Source: Microbacterium terregens (lineage in GTDB: Bacteria; Pseudomonadota; Alphaproteobacteria; Sphingomonadales; Sphingomonadaceae). From it: a stretch of DNA of 64,000 nucleotides. The notes beneath the pieces are model-generated. The model was given only the letters and a program-made list of their open reading frames with translations, was not told the origin of the DNA and made no database searches. The stretch lies in assembly GCF_027922045.1 (NCBI RefSeq), contig NZ_BSEX01000015.1, positions 223,582 through 287,581 of the forward strand, read 5' to 3'. Shown one piece after another: positions 39,870 to 49,795 of this stretch; the first letter of the stretch is position 1; every line of letters starts with the position of its first letter. The translations under genes were made by a program, and so were the position numbers.

Positions 39870-41827
39870 TGCCTCAGACCCGCCTCCCCCGATCGATTTT
39901 CCTCGCCACCGCAGCCGCCGCGCTGCTTCCGGCTGCCGCATCGGCTGCGCCCCAGGGGACGCTTCCTGCGGTTTTCCCGCAGCCGGTCTCGATGCGCCTG
40001 ACGGGCGCAGCGCTGGAGCTTGGTAAGGACGCGACGATCGTGGGCGCGGATACGGCGGATGCGGAAACGCTGGCGCTGGTCCGCAGCGCACTGGCCGCTG
40101 CCGGTGTGGAGAAGGTCGGAACCGCCCGCGCCCTCCCGACGAAATCCGACGGCACCGTCGTGGTGATCGGCACCGCCCGCTCGGCTCCCGTCCGCACGGC
40201 CATCTCGCGCCTTGGCGGCACCCTGCCGGATCAGCGCGAGGGCTATGCCTTGCTGAGCGGCGCGCACGGAGACGGCGCGCTGGTCGTGCTGGCCGGGCAG
40301 GACGCGGACGGCCTCTACTATGCGGCGCAGACGCTGCGGCAGCTGACCGCGCGTGGGACCATGCCCGCGGTCTCCATTACCGACCGGCCCGCAATGGCGA
40401 TCCGGGGCACGATCGAGGGCTTCTATGGTGCGCCCTGGTCGATGGAGGACCGCGCCCGGCATCTCGACTTCCTCGGCAGCGTGAAGGCGAACACGTACGT
40501 CTACAGTCCCAAGGACGACCCCTTCGCGCGCGACAAGTGGCGCGAGGCCTATCCGCAGGCGACGCTCGATTCGCTCAAGACGCTGATCAATCAGGCGCGG
40601 CGTCACCATGTCCGCTTCACCTATGCAATCTCGCCGGGTCCATCGATCTGCTACTCGCGGCCGTCCGACGTGCAGGCGCTCCAGCGCAAGTTCGAGGTGT
40701 TCAGCTCCATGGGCGTGCGGTCCTTCTACATCGCGTTCGACGACATCGAATATACCAAGTGGAATTGCGACGAGGATCGCGCAGCGCTGGGCGAGCCGGG
40801 CCAGCGTGCGGCGGGCCTGGCGCAGGCGAACCTGTCGAACACCATCTACCGCTGGCTGAAGACCAAGGACGGCGACCAGGCCGAACTGATGATCGTGCCC
40901 ACGGAATATTTCAATACGACCGAATCGCCCTACAAGGCGGCGCTGCGGGAGGTCGACCCGGCCGTGTTCGTGCAGTGGACGGGCACCGACGTGGTGCCGC
41001 CGGCGATCTCCATCGGTGACGCCAAGGCGGCGACGAAGGCGTTCGGCCGCAAGACGCTGCTGTGGGACAATTATCCGGTCAACGACTATGGCGAGTCCAC
41101 CGGCCGTCTGCTGATGGCACCCTATGCGCGGCGCGAGGCGGGGCTTTCGGGCGAGTTGAGCGGGATCCTGGCCAACCCGATGAACCAGGAGGCGCCGAGC
41201 CGCGTCGCGGTGTTCGGCAGCGCCGCATTCGCGTGGAACGATCGCGGCTATGATGCCGACCGGGCTTGGAAGGCGGCGGCACGGATGCTGGCGTCGGGCG
41301 ATGCCGCCACCACCGAGGCGCTGATGGTGTTCTTCGACGCGCAGCACCTGGCCCCCACCTTCGGCAGCCAGCCCTGGCAGCCCTCCGCGCCTCGCCTGAA
41401 GGCGACGCTGGACGAAGTGACCGATGCGATCACCAGCGACGATGCGTCTGCGCGTGAGGCGGCTCTGGAGCGGTTGAAGGCGACGGCGGACGCACTTGCC
41501 ACCGCCTCCGACACGATCCGGGCCGGGGTAGCGGACCAAGGGTTCGTTGCGCAGAGCCAGCCCTGGCTCGATGCGCTGCAGCTGTGGGGACGTTCGCTCC
41601 AGGCGACCACGAGCGGGCTTTCGGCCGCGAACCAGGGCAGCCCGCGCGCGTCCGGCTTCTTCGCCCAGGCACGGGCGCTCGCCGCCCAGGCCGAGAAGTT
41701 GCAGACGATCCCCGGCACCACGCGCCCGCAGGGGCCGATCAAGGTCGCCGACGACGTGCTCGACCGGTTCGTGGCCGAAGCGCCTTCGCTGATCTACGTG
41801 CCGGGCTCGCCGGCGATTGGCGACTAA
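39869..41827 (+). CDS. GH84 beta-N-acetylglucosaminidase, exported
   Basis: A 652-residue GH84 enzyme (O-GlcNAcase/NagJ type). The GTG at 39869 follows CGGAGA and starts a signal peptide ending at ASAAP. An N-terminal GH20b-like domain leads to the barrel beginning RGTIEGFYGAPWSMEDRARHLDFL. The catalytic aspartate pair is Asp291-Asp292 in YIAFDDIEYTKW. GH84 enzymes cleave beta-GlcNAc by substrate-assisted catalysis and would complement GH20. The gene ends four bases into the convergent ROK regulator's stop region. Confidence 0.93.
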   Translation: MPQTRLPRSIFLATAAAALLPAAASAAPQGTLPAVFPQPVSMRLTGAALELGKDATIVGADTADAETLALVRSALAAAGVEKVGTARALPTKSDGTVVVIGTARSAPVRTAISRLGGTLPDQREGYALLSGAHGDGALVVLAGQDADGLYYAAQTLRQLTARGTMPAVSITDRPAMAIRGTIEGFYGAPWSMEDRARHLDFLGSVKANTYVYSPKDDPFARDKWREAYPQATLDSLKTLINQARRHHVRFTYAISPGPSICYSRPSDVQALQRKFEVFSSMGVRSFYIAFDDIEYTKWNCDEDRAALGEPGQRAAGLAQANLSNTIYRWLKTKDGDQAELMIVPTEYFNTTESPYKAALREVDPAVFVQWTGTDVVPPAISIGDAKAATKAFGRKTLLWDNYPVNDYGESTGRLLMAPYARREAGLSGELSGILANPMNQEAPSRVAVFGSAAFAWNDRGYDADRAWKAAARMLASGDAATTEALMVFFDAQHLAPTFGSQPWQPSAPRLKATLDEVTDAITSDDASAREAALERLKATADALATASDTIRAGVADQGFVAQSQPWLDALQLWGRSLQATTSGLSAANQGSPRASGFFAQARALAAQAEKLQTIPGTTRPQGPIKVADDVLDRFVAEAPSLIYVPGSPAIGD

Positions 41828-43047
41828 AACGCCGTCGCCGCCTCTCCCCCGACCAGGGCCGGCGTCTTCCACAAGGCGCCGGGCTTGGGCAGCAGGAAGT
41901 GGCTGAACGGCAGCACCGCCGCCCCGACCGCAGGCGCGTCTTCGGAAAGGGCGGCACGCGCGACCGGCGCGATCGCCGGGAGCACGTCGGCCTGATCCTC
42001 CATCAGGGCGTTCACCCGGTTTGCCAGCTGCTCCACCACGGCGGTCGGAAGCCGCCCTCCTACCAGCACCGTCGCCGGATTGATGAGGCAGCAGATCGCC
42101 GCCATCGGCGTGCACAGCCGCCGTGCCGCCGCCTCGATCCACGCGTCGACACAGGCCTGCACCTCGGGCGCGCGCTCGGTGCGATGCATGATGTCCGCCA
42201 GGCTGAAGCCGGCGGCCTCCAGATGCCGCGATAAGCCTGACAGGGAGACCAGGGTCTGCACCGTCTCCCGTCCGCCGTTCCCGTCCGGGGCCAGCATGAA
42301 GCCGAGTTCGCCACTGCGCCCGTTGGCGCCGCGGACATAGGCCCCATCCACCACGAAGCCCCCGCCGAGTCCCGACGAAAGCAGCACGTAGAAGAAGCTG
42401 TTGTACTTCTGGCCAAGGCCCAGCTGCATCTCTCCGCTCGCCGCAGCCGCTGCGTCATTCTCGACAAAGACCGGGAGGTCGAACGGCTCTGTAAACAGCG
42501 AGGCCATGTCGATGCCGTTCCAGGCGGCATATTCCGGAGGGCGCCCCGGTAGCGCAACCAACTCCAGGTCGTCGGGCACGGCGACGCCGATGCCGACCAG
42601 CTTCGACGAGGGCACGTCCGCCGATTGCAGCATCCGCTCGATCGAGCGGACGTAGAGGGAGCGGACGTGATCGGGAAGCGCGAACGCGACCTCCTCCGAC
42701 ACCCGGGCGAGGATCCGTCCGGAGAAGTCGACCAGCACGATAGTGATATGATCCCGGTCGATGTTGATGCCGATCGAGTAACAGGCATCGCGCCGGACGA
42801 CGAGCTTCGTCGGCGGCTGCCCGCGCCCGCCACGCCGCTGCCCCGCTTCCTCGATCAGGCCATCCTGCAGCAGGCGCCGCGTGATGTTGGCGATGGCTGG
42901 CGGCGTAAGCCCGGTAATCCCTGCGAGGTCCACGCGCGTCAGCGACCCGCCGACGCGGATCGCGTGCAGCGTCACCCGCTGGTTGTGGTCGGCAGCCCGT
43001 TCCAGGTTGGTCCCGGACAAACGGGCACCAGGCGAGTTCTCCATCAT
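41824..43047 (-). CDS. ROK family transcriptional repressor (NagC/Mlc-like)
   Basis: A 407-residue regulator. An N-terminal winged helix (~15-75; LTRVDLAGITGLTPPAIANITRRLLQDGLIEEAG) is joined to a ROK sugar-binding domain (GIGVAVPDDLE, FVENDAAAAASGE, LSSGLGGGFVVDG, GRSGELGFM). The usual ROK zinc cluster CxCGxxGC is absent. ATG 43047 or the adjacent 43044 is used, preceded by AAAGAGGA; the longer open frame upstream lacks a ribosome site. It overlaps the 3' end of GH84 by four bases and diverges from a ROK kinase. It probably senses a released sugar or its phosphate. Confidence 0.9.
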   Translation of the reverse strand: MMENSPGARLSGTNLERAADHNQRVTLHAIRVGGSLTRVDLAGITGLTPPAIANITRRLLQDGLIEEAGQRRGGRGQPPTKLVVRRDACYSIGINIDRDHITIVLVDFSGRILARVSEEVAFALPDHVRSLYVRSIERMLQSADVPSSKLVGIGVAVPDDLELVALPGRPPEYAAWNGIDMASLFTEPFDLPVFVENDAAAAASGEMQLGLGQKYNSFFYVLLSSGLGGGFVVDGAYVRGANGRSGELGFMLAPDGNGGRETVQTLVSLSGLSRHLEAAGFSLADIMHRTERAPEVQACVDAWIEAAARRLCTPMAAICCLINPATVLVGGRLPTAVVEQLANRVNALMEDQADVLPAIAPVARAALSEDAPAVGAAVLPFSHFLLPKPGALWKTPALVGGEAATAF

Positions 43048-43417
43048 GCGAACGGATCCTCTTTCCGGCCGGTAGTTTGGACCCAATGCCGACACCGAAC
43101 CGCCCCTGGACGCATCTGCCTCTCCTGCTCGCCGGTCTGCCGGCTGTGATCGATAACATGGCATTAATGCCGCACCCGGCGCGGGATACAACCTTTCAGA
43201 AGACAAAGGCTTGGGACAGCTTCATTGTCGCCGCCGGCGTGACCCGTTGAGTTACGATATTTGATGTACTAATTCGCTCGACAGCGTAGGCGCCGTGGCA
43301 CGTCGCGGGGAACGACGGCAGCAAAGGGGAGAGATCAACCATGTTTCGGCTGACCCTGATGGCGGCAGCGCGCCAACCATCTCATCCCATAATGACACAG
43401 CAAGGGAACGCCGACGC
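43048..43417 (+). other. 370-bp divergent intergenic region
   Basis: This gap separates the ROK repressor and the ROK kinase, so it must contain both promoters. There is no supported gene. An AT-richer stretch at ~43250-43275 (TTGAGTTACGATATTTGATG) is the likeliest promoter region for the kinase, and a weak inverted repeat CCTTT/AAAGG lies at 43192-43209. Confidence 0.4.
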
Positions 43418-44323
43418 ATGATGACCGACACGCCCACCGCCCCGGCGCTTCCGCTGGTGGGGATCGAGCTTGGCGGCACCAAGTGCATCTGCACGATCGC
43501 CCATGGGCCGGATGCGATCCTGGATCAGCGTACGGTGCCGACGACGGTTCCGACGGAGACGCTGCCGGCGATCCTCGCCATCCTGGCCGAGTGGCACGGG
43601 ACGCACGGGTTCCGCGCCATCGGCATCGCATCGTTCGGCCCGATCGACATCAATCCGCTCTCGCCGACCTATGGTCAGGTGCTGGCGACGAACAAGACGG
43701 CCTGGCCGGGCGCCGATGTGCTCGGCACCCTGTCCGCTCCGTTCGACGTGCCGGTTGCCTTCGACACGGACGTGAACGGCGCCGCGCTTGCGGAGATCCG
43801 CTGGGGCTGCGCGCAGGGGCTGGACGACTTCGCCTATGTGACGGTGGGGACCGGGGTCGGCGTCGGGCTGGTGGTGCATGGCCGACCCACGCGCGGCATC
43901 AGCCACAGCGAGATCGGCCATCTGCGCGTGCCGCGGCTGCCGTCCGATACGCTGAAGAGCGTCTGCCGCTATCATCCGGACTGCATTGAGGGGCTCGCCT
44001 CCGGCACCGCGCTGGTCGCGCGGCTGGGCGGCCGTCCGGTGGCCGAAGTCGCGAACGACGACCCGGTGTGGGAGCCGATCGTCTCCGCGCTGGCGCTGAT
44101 GTGCCACGACCTCGTCTGCACGACCGGGCCGTTGCGCATCGCGATCGGCGGCGGCGTGCTGTCCGGGCAGCCGCACCTCCACGCCCGCATCGAGGCCGCG
44201 CTGCTGGAGAGCCTGGGCGGCTATATGCAGCTTCCCTCCGACGGGCCGTATATCGTGGCACCGGCACTGGGTGCGCTGGCGGGTCCGTTGGGGGCGATCG
44301 CGGTGGCGGCGACTGCCGGCTGA
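43418..44323 (+). CDS. ROK family hexokinase (fructokinase/mannokinase type)
   Basis: A 301-residue sugar kinase. GIELGGTKCICTIA is the ATP-binding start and VAFDTDVNGAALAE carries the catalytic Asp. The zinc motif has the fructokinase form: His in GHLRVPRL, then CRYHPDCIEGLASG. Start codons at 43418 and 43421 are adjacent and the nearest ribosome site is AAGGGA. It phosphorylates a hexose with ATP. Mannose, freed in quantity by the upstream mannosidases and not a substrate of NagE, is the attractive candidate (inferred); fructose or glucose are possible. Confidence 0.9.
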   Translation: MMTDTPTAPALPLVGIELGGTKCICTIAHGPDAILDQRTVPTTVPTETLPAILAILAEWHGTHGFRAIGIASFGPIDINPLSPTYGQVLATNKTAWPGADVLGTLSAPFDVPVAFDTDVNGAALAEIRWGCAQGLDDFAYVTVGTGVGVGLVVHGRPTRGISHSEIGHLRVPRLPSDTLKSVCRYHPDCIEGLASGTALVARLGGRPVAEVANDDPVWEPIVSALALMCHDLVCTTGPLRIAIGGGVLSGQPHLHARIEAALLESLGGYMQLPSDGPYIVAPALGALAGPLGAIAVAATAG

Positions 44324-44402
44324 CGCGGCGGCGCCCGCCCCCTCCCAAAGTGCGTCGGCCGGGCTATAGGGCGGCCTTCGCACCCAGCCGGAGAATTCTG
44401 CC

Positions 44403-45635
44403 GTGACCGACCGCTTCGATATCCTGATCGTCGGGGCCGGACACGGAGGGGCACAGGCCGCGATCGCGCTGCGCCAGCGCAAGTTCGCGGGCACCGTCGC
44501 CATCGTCGGCGAGGAGCCGGAACTGCCCTATGAGCGGCCCCCGCTTTCGAAGGAATATCTCGCCGGCGAGAAGCCGTTCGAGCGGCTGCTGATCCGCCCG
44601 CCCGCCTTCTGGGAAGAACGCGCGGTGACGATGCGGACCGGGCGGCGGGTGACGGCGGTCGATCCGGCTGCGCGCAGCGTCGCGTGCGATGATGGCACGA
44701 CGGTCCACTATGGCACGCTCATCTGGGCGGCGGGCGGCCATGCGCGCTCGCTGAGCTGCACCGGTCATGACCTGGCGGGCGTGCACTCGGTACGCAGCCG
44801 TGCGGACGTGGACCGGCTGATCCACGAACTGCCGACGACCGCGAAGGTGGTGGTGATCGGCGGCGGCTATATCGGGTTGGAAGCGGCGGCGGTGCTGACG
44901 AAGCTCGGCAAGCAGGTGACCGTCCTGGAGACCCAGGACCGGGTCCTCGCGCGCGTCGCGGGGGAGCCGCTGTCGCGCTTCTACGAGGCGGAACATCGCG
45001 CCCATGGCGTGGACGTCCGGCTGGGCGCGCGTGTCGCCTGCATCGAGGAACGAGACGGGAGGGCGGCCGGCGTTCGGCTGGCGGACGGAGAAGTGCTGCC
45101 GGCGGAGATGGTGATCGTCGGCATCGGCATCGTGCCGGCGGTGCAGCCGCTGCTTGCAGCCGGCGCGGAGGGCGGCAATGGCGTGGCCGTCGACGCGCAC
45201 TGCCGCACCTCGCTGCGCCATGTCCATGCGATCGGCGACTGCGCGCTTCACGCCAACGCCTTTGCCGACGGGCTGCCCATCCGGCTGGAGTCCGTGCAGA
45301 ACGCGAACGACATGGCGACTACCGCGGTGCGCGCGATCCTCGACGACCCCGCGCCCTATCATGCCGTTCCGTGGTTCTGGTCGAACCAGTATGACCTGAA
45401 GCTGCAGACGGTCGGTCTGTCGGCCGGTCATGACGCGCTGATCGCGCGCGGGGAGCCGGCGTCGCGCAGCTTCTCGCTGGTCTATTTGCGCGAAGGCCGG
45501 GTGGTGGCGCTGGACTGCGTAAACGCGACGCGGGACTATGTGCAGGGCCGTGCGCTGGTGGTGGCCGGAACGATCGCGGACCCCGCGGCCCTGGCCGACA
45601 CGGGCACGCCGCTCAAGGCGCTGGCACAGGGCTGA
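44403..45635 (+). CDS. FAD-dependent ferredoxin/rubredoxin reductase-like protein
   Basis: A 410-residue flavoprotein with two dinucleotide-binding sites: FAD motif [15 protein letters not shown] at the N-terminus and NAD motif [15 protein letters not shown] near residue 155. The second FAD motif [10 protein letters not shown] is near 275, and [11 protein letters not shown] and [13 protein letters not shown] are typical of reductases serving Rieske oxygenases or P450s. A GTG start at 44403 is used. The electron acceptor is not encoded nearby. It is the last chromosomal gene before the island boundary. Confidence 0.88.
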   Translation: MTDRFDILIVGAGHGGAQAAIALRQRKFAGTVAIVGEEPELPYERPPLSKEYLAGEKPFERLLIRPPAFWEERAVTMRTGRRVTAVDPAARSVACDDGTTVHYGTLIWAAGGHARSLSCTGHDLAGVHSVRSRADVDRLIHELPTTAKVVVIGGGYIGLEAAAVLTKLGKQVTVLETQDRVLARVAGEPLSRFYEAEHRAHGVDVRLGARVACIEERDGRAAGVRLADGEVLPAEMVIVGIGIVPAVQPLLAAGAEGGNGVAVDAHCRTSLRHVHAIGDCALHANAFADGLPIRLESVQNANDMATTAVRAILDDPAPYHAVPWFWSNQYDLKLQTVGLSAGHDALIARGEPASRSFSLVYLREGRVVALDCVNATRDYVQGRALVVAGTIADPAALADTGTPLKALAQG

Positions 45636-45654
45636 CGTTTTCGGCCAGATACAC

Positions 45655-45690
45655 AAAAGCCCTGCCGGGCTGATGCCTGGCAGGGCTTTC
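45655..45690 (-). terminator. bidirectional terminator at the tRNA remnant
   Basis: AAAGCCCTGCC (45656-45666) pairs with GGCAGGGCTTT (45679-45689). On the minus strand the hairpin ends in TTTTG and would terminate the original tRNA gene; on the plus strand it ends CTTTC and may stop the flavoprotein transcript. Confidence 0.8.
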
Positions 45691-45692
45691 GA

Positions 45693-45737
45693 TGGCGCGC
45701 CCGGAACGATTCGAACGTCCGACCCTCAGATTCGTAG
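45693..45737 (-). other. 3' half of tRNA-Arg(ACG): island attachment site
   Basis: On the minus strand this reads from the anticodon loop CTACGAA through variable loop, T-arm (GGACG-TTCGAAT-CGTTC), acceptor strand CGGGCGC and GCCA end. The sequence continuing 5' of the loop does not pair with the anticodon stem TCTGA, and no D-arm follows, so the 5' half is missing. The integrase gene begins 161 bp away. This is the standard footprint of tyrosine-integrase insertion into a tRNA gene. The intact tRNA should lie at the other end of the island, outside the window. Confidence 0.85.
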
Positions 45738-45848
45738 CGCGATAAGGCGCCTTCCAGCGACGTCCCAGAACGTCTCTTTCTGGTGCGAATACAACAACTT
45801 GAACGTTCCGTGCGTTCCCTGTATGTTCTAGGGTATCAGCACCCATTT

Positions 45849-45863
45849 GTTACCTAAGGTAAC
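45849..45863 (+). promoter_or_regulatory. 15-bp palindrome upstream of integrase
   Basis: GTTACCTAAGGTAAC has perfect seven-base arms (GTTACCT/AGGTAAC) around one base. It lies 34 bp before the integrase ATG, a position suited to an operator or arm-type binding site. No regulator is known for it. Confidence 0.45.
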
Positions 45864-45897
45864 GGCATGGTGGCCGGAACGAACCAGGATCATAGCT

Positions 45898-47127
45898 ATG
45901 CCCAGCAAAGCTGTAGGTCTCACGGATGCCAAGATCCGCGGCCTTTCCCCGCCCTCTACCGGCCAAGTGGAACTGCTCGATCAACTCGTTGGCGGACTTC
46001 GTGTCCGGGTCGGCGCGTCCGGAGGCAAAACCTTCATCCTGCGCAAGCGCGTTGGAGGCTCTGTTCGGAACGTTACCTTAGGCCGCTTCTCGGATGCGTT
46101 CACGCTGGCCGACGCCCGCAAGAAGGCTCGATCGTTGCTGATCGATCTTGAATCCGGAAAGGGTTTGCCCCAGCCGACCAGTAGCGCCGGTGGCGCTGTC
46201 GGACGCCTCACCTTCTCCGTACTCTGGGGGCAATACCTCGAGCGTGCTGTACGGGGTAAAAAGAAGAGCGCCTCTGAGATTGAACGCATCGGAAAGAAGT
46301 TCATCCTCCCACGTTTTGGCGATCGGCTTGCCGACACGATCACCCGCTCGGAGGTGACCGCGCTGGTCGAAGACGTCACCTACCGAGACGCGAACAACCC
46401 GACGCCAAGAGCGGGGTTGGGAGTGCACCAACAGCTGAGCTCATTCTTCACCTGGGCCATGCCGAAGCTGGAAAAGCTACCAGCCAACCCCTGTCGCGAT
46501 GCGGGTCGCCCTGCCCTGCCAAAGGCTCGGGACCGCTTCCTCTCAGATGCAGAAATCCGGGTTTTCTGGCAGGCGTGCGACGCTATGGGATGGCCGTTCG
46601 GACCTGGCTTCAAGCTGCTCCTCTTAACCGGTCAACGTCGCGGAGAGGTGTTCGACGCAGCTCGTTCCGAGTTTGACGGCGACACCTGGGTCATCCCAGC
46701 CGCTCGAGCAAAGAACGGCAAAGCTCACATCGTGCCGCTTACCAAAGCCGCCAAGGCATTGATCGAAGACCTTCCGGTGATGGATGGCTCGAGCAAGCTC
46801 TTTCCCGTCGCAGGTAATCCCGACGCTTCGGTCAACGGCTTCAGCAAAGGGCATCCGCGCCTCCTCCGGGAGATGGCCAAGATCATGAAGGTAGACGCGG
46901 TGAATCACTTCATCCTGCATGATCTGCGACGCACGGTCGCAACAGGCATGCAGCGCCTAGGAGTACCGATGCCCGTTACCGAAGCCGTGCTAAACCATAT
47001 CAGCGGCTCTCGATCAGGTATCGCCGGCGTCTACCAACGCTACGATTACCAGCGGGAGAAACGAGAGGCGCTGGAGGGCTGGACTGGCGAGCTCGAGCGG
47101 ATTGTGGGCGGGTTAACGCCGACTTAA
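45898..47127 (+). CDS. tyrosine recombinase / island integrase
   Basis: A 409-residue integrase of the P4-like type with an N-terminal arm-binding domain (DUF4102-like, GLTDAKIRGLSPPSTGQVELLD). The catalytic residues are visible: Arg247 in TGQRRGEV, His341 and Arg344 in HDLRRTVATGMQ, and Tyr379 in GVYQRYDY. The ATG at 45898 begins the conserved region; the frame opens 51 bases earlier through the palindrome. It faces into the island from the tRNA-Arg remnant and would catalyse integration and excision there. Confidence 0.95.
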   Translation: MPSKAVGLTDAKIRGLSPPSTGQVELLDQLVGGLRVRVGASGGKTFILRKRVGGSVRNVTLGRFSDAFTLADARKKARSLLIDLESGKGLPQPTSSAGGAVGRLTFSVLWGQYLERAVRGKKKSASEIERIGKKFILPRFGDRLADTITRSEVTALVEDVTYRDANNPTPRAGLGVHQQLSSFFTWAMPKLEKLPANPCRDAGRPALPKARDRFLSDAEIRVFWQACDAMGWPFGPGFKLLLLTGQRRGEVFDAARSEFDGDTWVIPAARAKNGKAHIVPLTKAAKALIEDLPVMDGSSKLFPVAGNPDASVNGFSKGHPRLLREMAKIMKVDAVNHFILHDLRRTVATGMQRLGVPMPVTEAVLNHISGSRSGIAGVYQRYDYQREKREALEGWTGELERIVGGLTPT

Positions 47128-47337
47128 CCTCGCGACTCTGTACTTGAAGCTGCTGACCGCCAGTCCTCAACCAACCGAAATCGATAGCATTGATTATGTA
47201 AAATCTGGTCGTGGTTTACGCTGTTAATTGGCCTCGCTTGGCTTCGAGCTGGGTCGAGTGAGCCAGCGCGGCGAGAGCTTCATCACTTCGCAAGCATCGG
47301 AAATAGTCAATTCTTTTAGGCAGTTCAGTTGTGAGAC

Positions 47338-48078
47338 CTACGGCGCAATCGCGATGCTGGACAGGTCCATCGCAGTATTGATCGGCACCCCGGCTTCCTT
47401 TCGCTCTGAATAGCGATCGACCAGTTGCACAGTATGCGCGCGCAGCAGCACCGTGAACCGCACCAGCTCCTCCATCACATCGACGATCCGGTCATAGTAG
47501 CTCGATGGCTTCATCCGTCCGTCGTCATCGAACTCATTGAACGCCTTGGCGACGCTCGACTGGTTCGGGATCGTCACCATCCGCATCCAGCGACCCAGCA
47601 CGCGCAGCGTGTTGACGCTGTTGAACGACTGCGATCCGGCCGACACCTGCATGACCGCGAGCGTCCGCCCCTGCGTCGGGCGCATCCCGCCCATCGACAG
47701 CGGCAGATGGTCGATCTGCAATTTCATGATGCCGGTGATCTGCCCGTGACGTTCCGGGCTGCACCACACCTGACCCTCCGACCATAGAGACAGCTCGCGC
47801 AGCTCATGGACGGCCGGATGGTCGTCGCCGGCATGTTGGTCGGGCAGCGGCAGGGCCGATGGATCGAAGATGCGCGTCTCGCAGCCGAAGAACCGGAGCA
47901 GGCGCGCCGCTTCCTCGACACACAGCCGGGAGAAGGACCGTTCGCGCAGCGAACCATAGAGCAGAAGGATACGCGGCGCGGAATCGAGCGGGCCAAGCCC
48001 CAGCGCCGGCCGCTGGATGGCATAGGCGGGATCGAGTGCCGGCAGGGTATCGGGATCGGCAAGCGTGCGGAGCGGCAT
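47338..48078 (-). CDS. arsH: ArsH organoarsenical oxidase/NADPH-FMN reductase
   Basis: A 246-residue flavodoxin-fold protein. [16 protein letters not shown] binds FMN, followed by [24 protein letters not shown] and [31 protein letters not shown] in pieces characteristic of ArsH. ArsH oxidises trivalent organoarsenicals. The ATG at 48078 overlaps the arsN2 stop, so it is the last gene of the ars operon. Confidence 0.95.
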   Translation of the reverse strand: MPLRTLADPDTLPALDPAYAIQRPALGLGPLDSAPRILLLYGSLRERSFSRLCVEEAARLLRFFGCETRIFDPSALPLPDQHAGDDHPAVHELRELSLWSEGQVWCSPERHGQITGIMKLQIDHLPLSMGGMRPTQGRTLAVMQVSAGSQSFNSVNTLRVLGRWMRMVTIPNQSSVAKAFNEFDDDGRMKPSSYYDRIVDVMEELVRFTVLLRAHTVQLVDRYSERKEAGVPINTAMDLSSIAIAP

Positions 48079-48509
48079 CAGAGAGCTTTCACGAGATAGG
48101 CGGCCGACGCCGGGCATAGCGCGGTAAACTCGCGCGATGCGGCGACGGCCGGGGGAGCAGCGCCGCGATCTGCGTCGGCATAGCCAAGCGCCCGGAAGAA
48201 TGGCGCGGCCGTCGTCGTCAGCAGATGGAGGCGACGCACCCCGAAGTCGCGCGCCTGTCGTTCGAGGGTGGCGACCAACGCCCGCCCCAGGCCATGCCCG
48301 CGGCGATCGGCAAGGATGACGATCGAGCGGAGCAGGCGGTCAGCCCCTTCCCCCTCCAGGCCGCCATAGCCGACGAGGCTATCGGCCTCGAACCGGAAGA
48401 ACAGGCGGCCAGGGTCGGCGAGGTCGGCGCTCGGTAGGCTCGCAGCGTTGAGGAACCATGCCAACCCGGCCAGCTCGGCGGGTTCGAGTGTCGTGATGGT
48501 CAGTCCCAT
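48078..48509 (-). CDS. arsN2: ArsN2-like GNAT acetyltransferase
   Basis: A 143-residue GNAT-fold protein. It starts [31 protein letters not shown] and [18 protein letters not shown] give the acetyl-CoA site, and [20 protein letters not shown] is typical of the ars-linked branch. ArsN proteins can acetylate organoarsenicals such as arsinothricin. Family membership is sure; the exact substrate is inferred from the operon. It overlaps arsB and arsH at both ends. Confidence 0.88.
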   Translation of the reverse strand: MGLTITTLEPAELAGLAWFLNAASLPSADLADPGRLFFRFEADSLVGYGGLEGEGADRLLRSIVILADRRGHGLGRALVATLERQARDFGVRRLHLLTTTAAPFFRALGYADADRGAAPPAVAASREFTALCPASAAYLVKAL

Positions 48510-49795
48510 CACGCGAGGCTGATCCGGATCGCGAGCGCCGCGAGCGTGATGAGCAACACCGGCACGGTGAGCGTGACGCCAACACGGAAGTAATAGCCCC
48601 ATCCGATCCGCACGCCCTTCTGTCCAAGGACGTGGAGCCACAGCAGCGTCGCGAGCGAACCGATCGGCGTCAGCTTGGGGCCGAGATCGCAGCCGATCAC
48701 GTTGGCGTAGATCATCGCTTCCCTGATCGCGCCCGTGGCGTGGGTGGCGTCGATCGAGAGCGCGCCTACCAGCACGGTCGGCATGTTGTTCATCACCGAC
48801 GACAGGACGGCCGCGATCACGCCCGTACCCAGCGCCGCGCCCCACACGCCCCCTTGCGCCGTGCGATCGAGCAGCGCCGCCAGATGATCGGTCAGGCCGG
48901 CGTTCCGCAGGCCGTAGACGACGAGATACATGCCGAGCGAGAAGATCACGACCTGCCAGGGTGCGCCGCGCAGCACCTTGGCCGTTGAGATCACCTGGCC
49001 CCGCCCCGCGATCACCAGCAGCAGGATCGCGCCGGCAGCGGCCACGGCGCTGACCGGCACGCCGAGCGGTTCGAGCAGGAAGAAGCCGGCGAGCAGCAGC
49101 GCGAGAACGATCCATCCGGCGCGGAAGGTCGCGGCATCGCGGATCGCGTCGCGCGGCGCGCGCAGCGCTCCCACGTCATAGTCGGTCGGTATGTCGCGCC
49201 GGAAGAACAGCAGCAGCGCGCCCAGCGTCGCGGCGATCGACACGAGGTCGACCGGTACCATCACGGCCGCGTATTCGCCGAACCCGATCTTGAAGAAATC
49301 GGCCGACACGATGTTGACGAGGTTCGACACGACCAGCGGCAGGCTGGCGGTGTCGGCGATGAACCCGGCGGCCATGACGAACGCCAGCGTCGCCTTGTCC
49401 TTGAAGCCGAGCGCCCGCAGCATGGCGATGACGATCGGCGTCAGGATCAGCGCCGCGCCGTCGTTGGCGAACAGCGCGGATACCGCCGCGCCGAGCAGCA
49501 CGATCAGGACGAACAGCCGACGACCATGCCCCCGGCCCCAGCGGGCGACGTGGAGCGCGGCCCATTCGAAGAACCCGGCTTCATCGAGCAGCAGGCTGAT
49601 GACGATGATCGCGACGAACGCAGCGGTCGCATTCCAGACGATGCCCCACACCACCGGCACGTCGGACAGCGTGACCACCCCCGCGAGCAGCGCCACGACG
49701 GCCCCGCCCATCGCGCTCCACCCGATGCCGAGTCCCTTGGGTTGCCAGATGACGAGCGCGATCGTCGCGACGAAGATCAGGACGGCAAGGAGCAT
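48509..49795 (-). CDS. arsB: ArsB arsenite efflux permease
   Basis: A 428-residue inner-membrane protein of the ArsB/NhaD superfamily with about 11-12 hydrophobic segments. [23 protein letters not shown] near residue 110 and [16 protein letters not shown] near 320 are the paired motifs of the family. It pumps arsenite out using the membrane potential. No ArsA is encoded here, so it acts alone. The start overlaps the arsC stop. Confidence 0.95.
   Translation of the reverse strand: MLLAVLIFVATIALVIWQPKGLGIGWSAMGGAVVALLAGVVTLSDVPVVWGIVWNATAAFVAIIVISLLLDEAGFFEWAALHVARWGRGHGRRLFVLIVLLGAAVSALFANDGAALILTPIVIAMLRALGFKDKATLAFVMAAGFIADTASLPLVVSNLVNIVSADFFKIGFGEYAAVMVPVDLVSIAATLGALLLFFRRDIPTDYDVGALRAPRDAIRDAATFRAGWIVLALLLAGFFLLEPLGVPVSAVAAAGAILLLVIAGRGQVISTAKVLRGAPWQVVIFSLGMYLVVYGLRNAGLTDHLAALLDRTAQGGVWGAALGTGVIAAVLSSVMNNMPTVLVGALSIDATHATGAIREAMIYANVIGCDLGPKLTPIGSLATLLWLHVLGQKGVRIGWGYYFRVGVTLTVPVLLITLAALAIRISLA

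Noticed and set aside
45693..45780. Complete tRNA-Arg gene
   Set aside because: Only the 3' half can be folded; bases upstream of the anticodon loop do not complete the anticodon stem or a D-arm.
45538..45831. Open frame across the tRNA remnant
   Set aside because: Its translation covers the flavoprotein end, a terminator and a tRNA fragment; not a gene.
47228..47413. 61-residue open frame between integrase and arsH
   Set aside because: Overlaps the arsH 3' end, no ribosome site and no recognisable sequence; the 47128-47337 gap appears empty.
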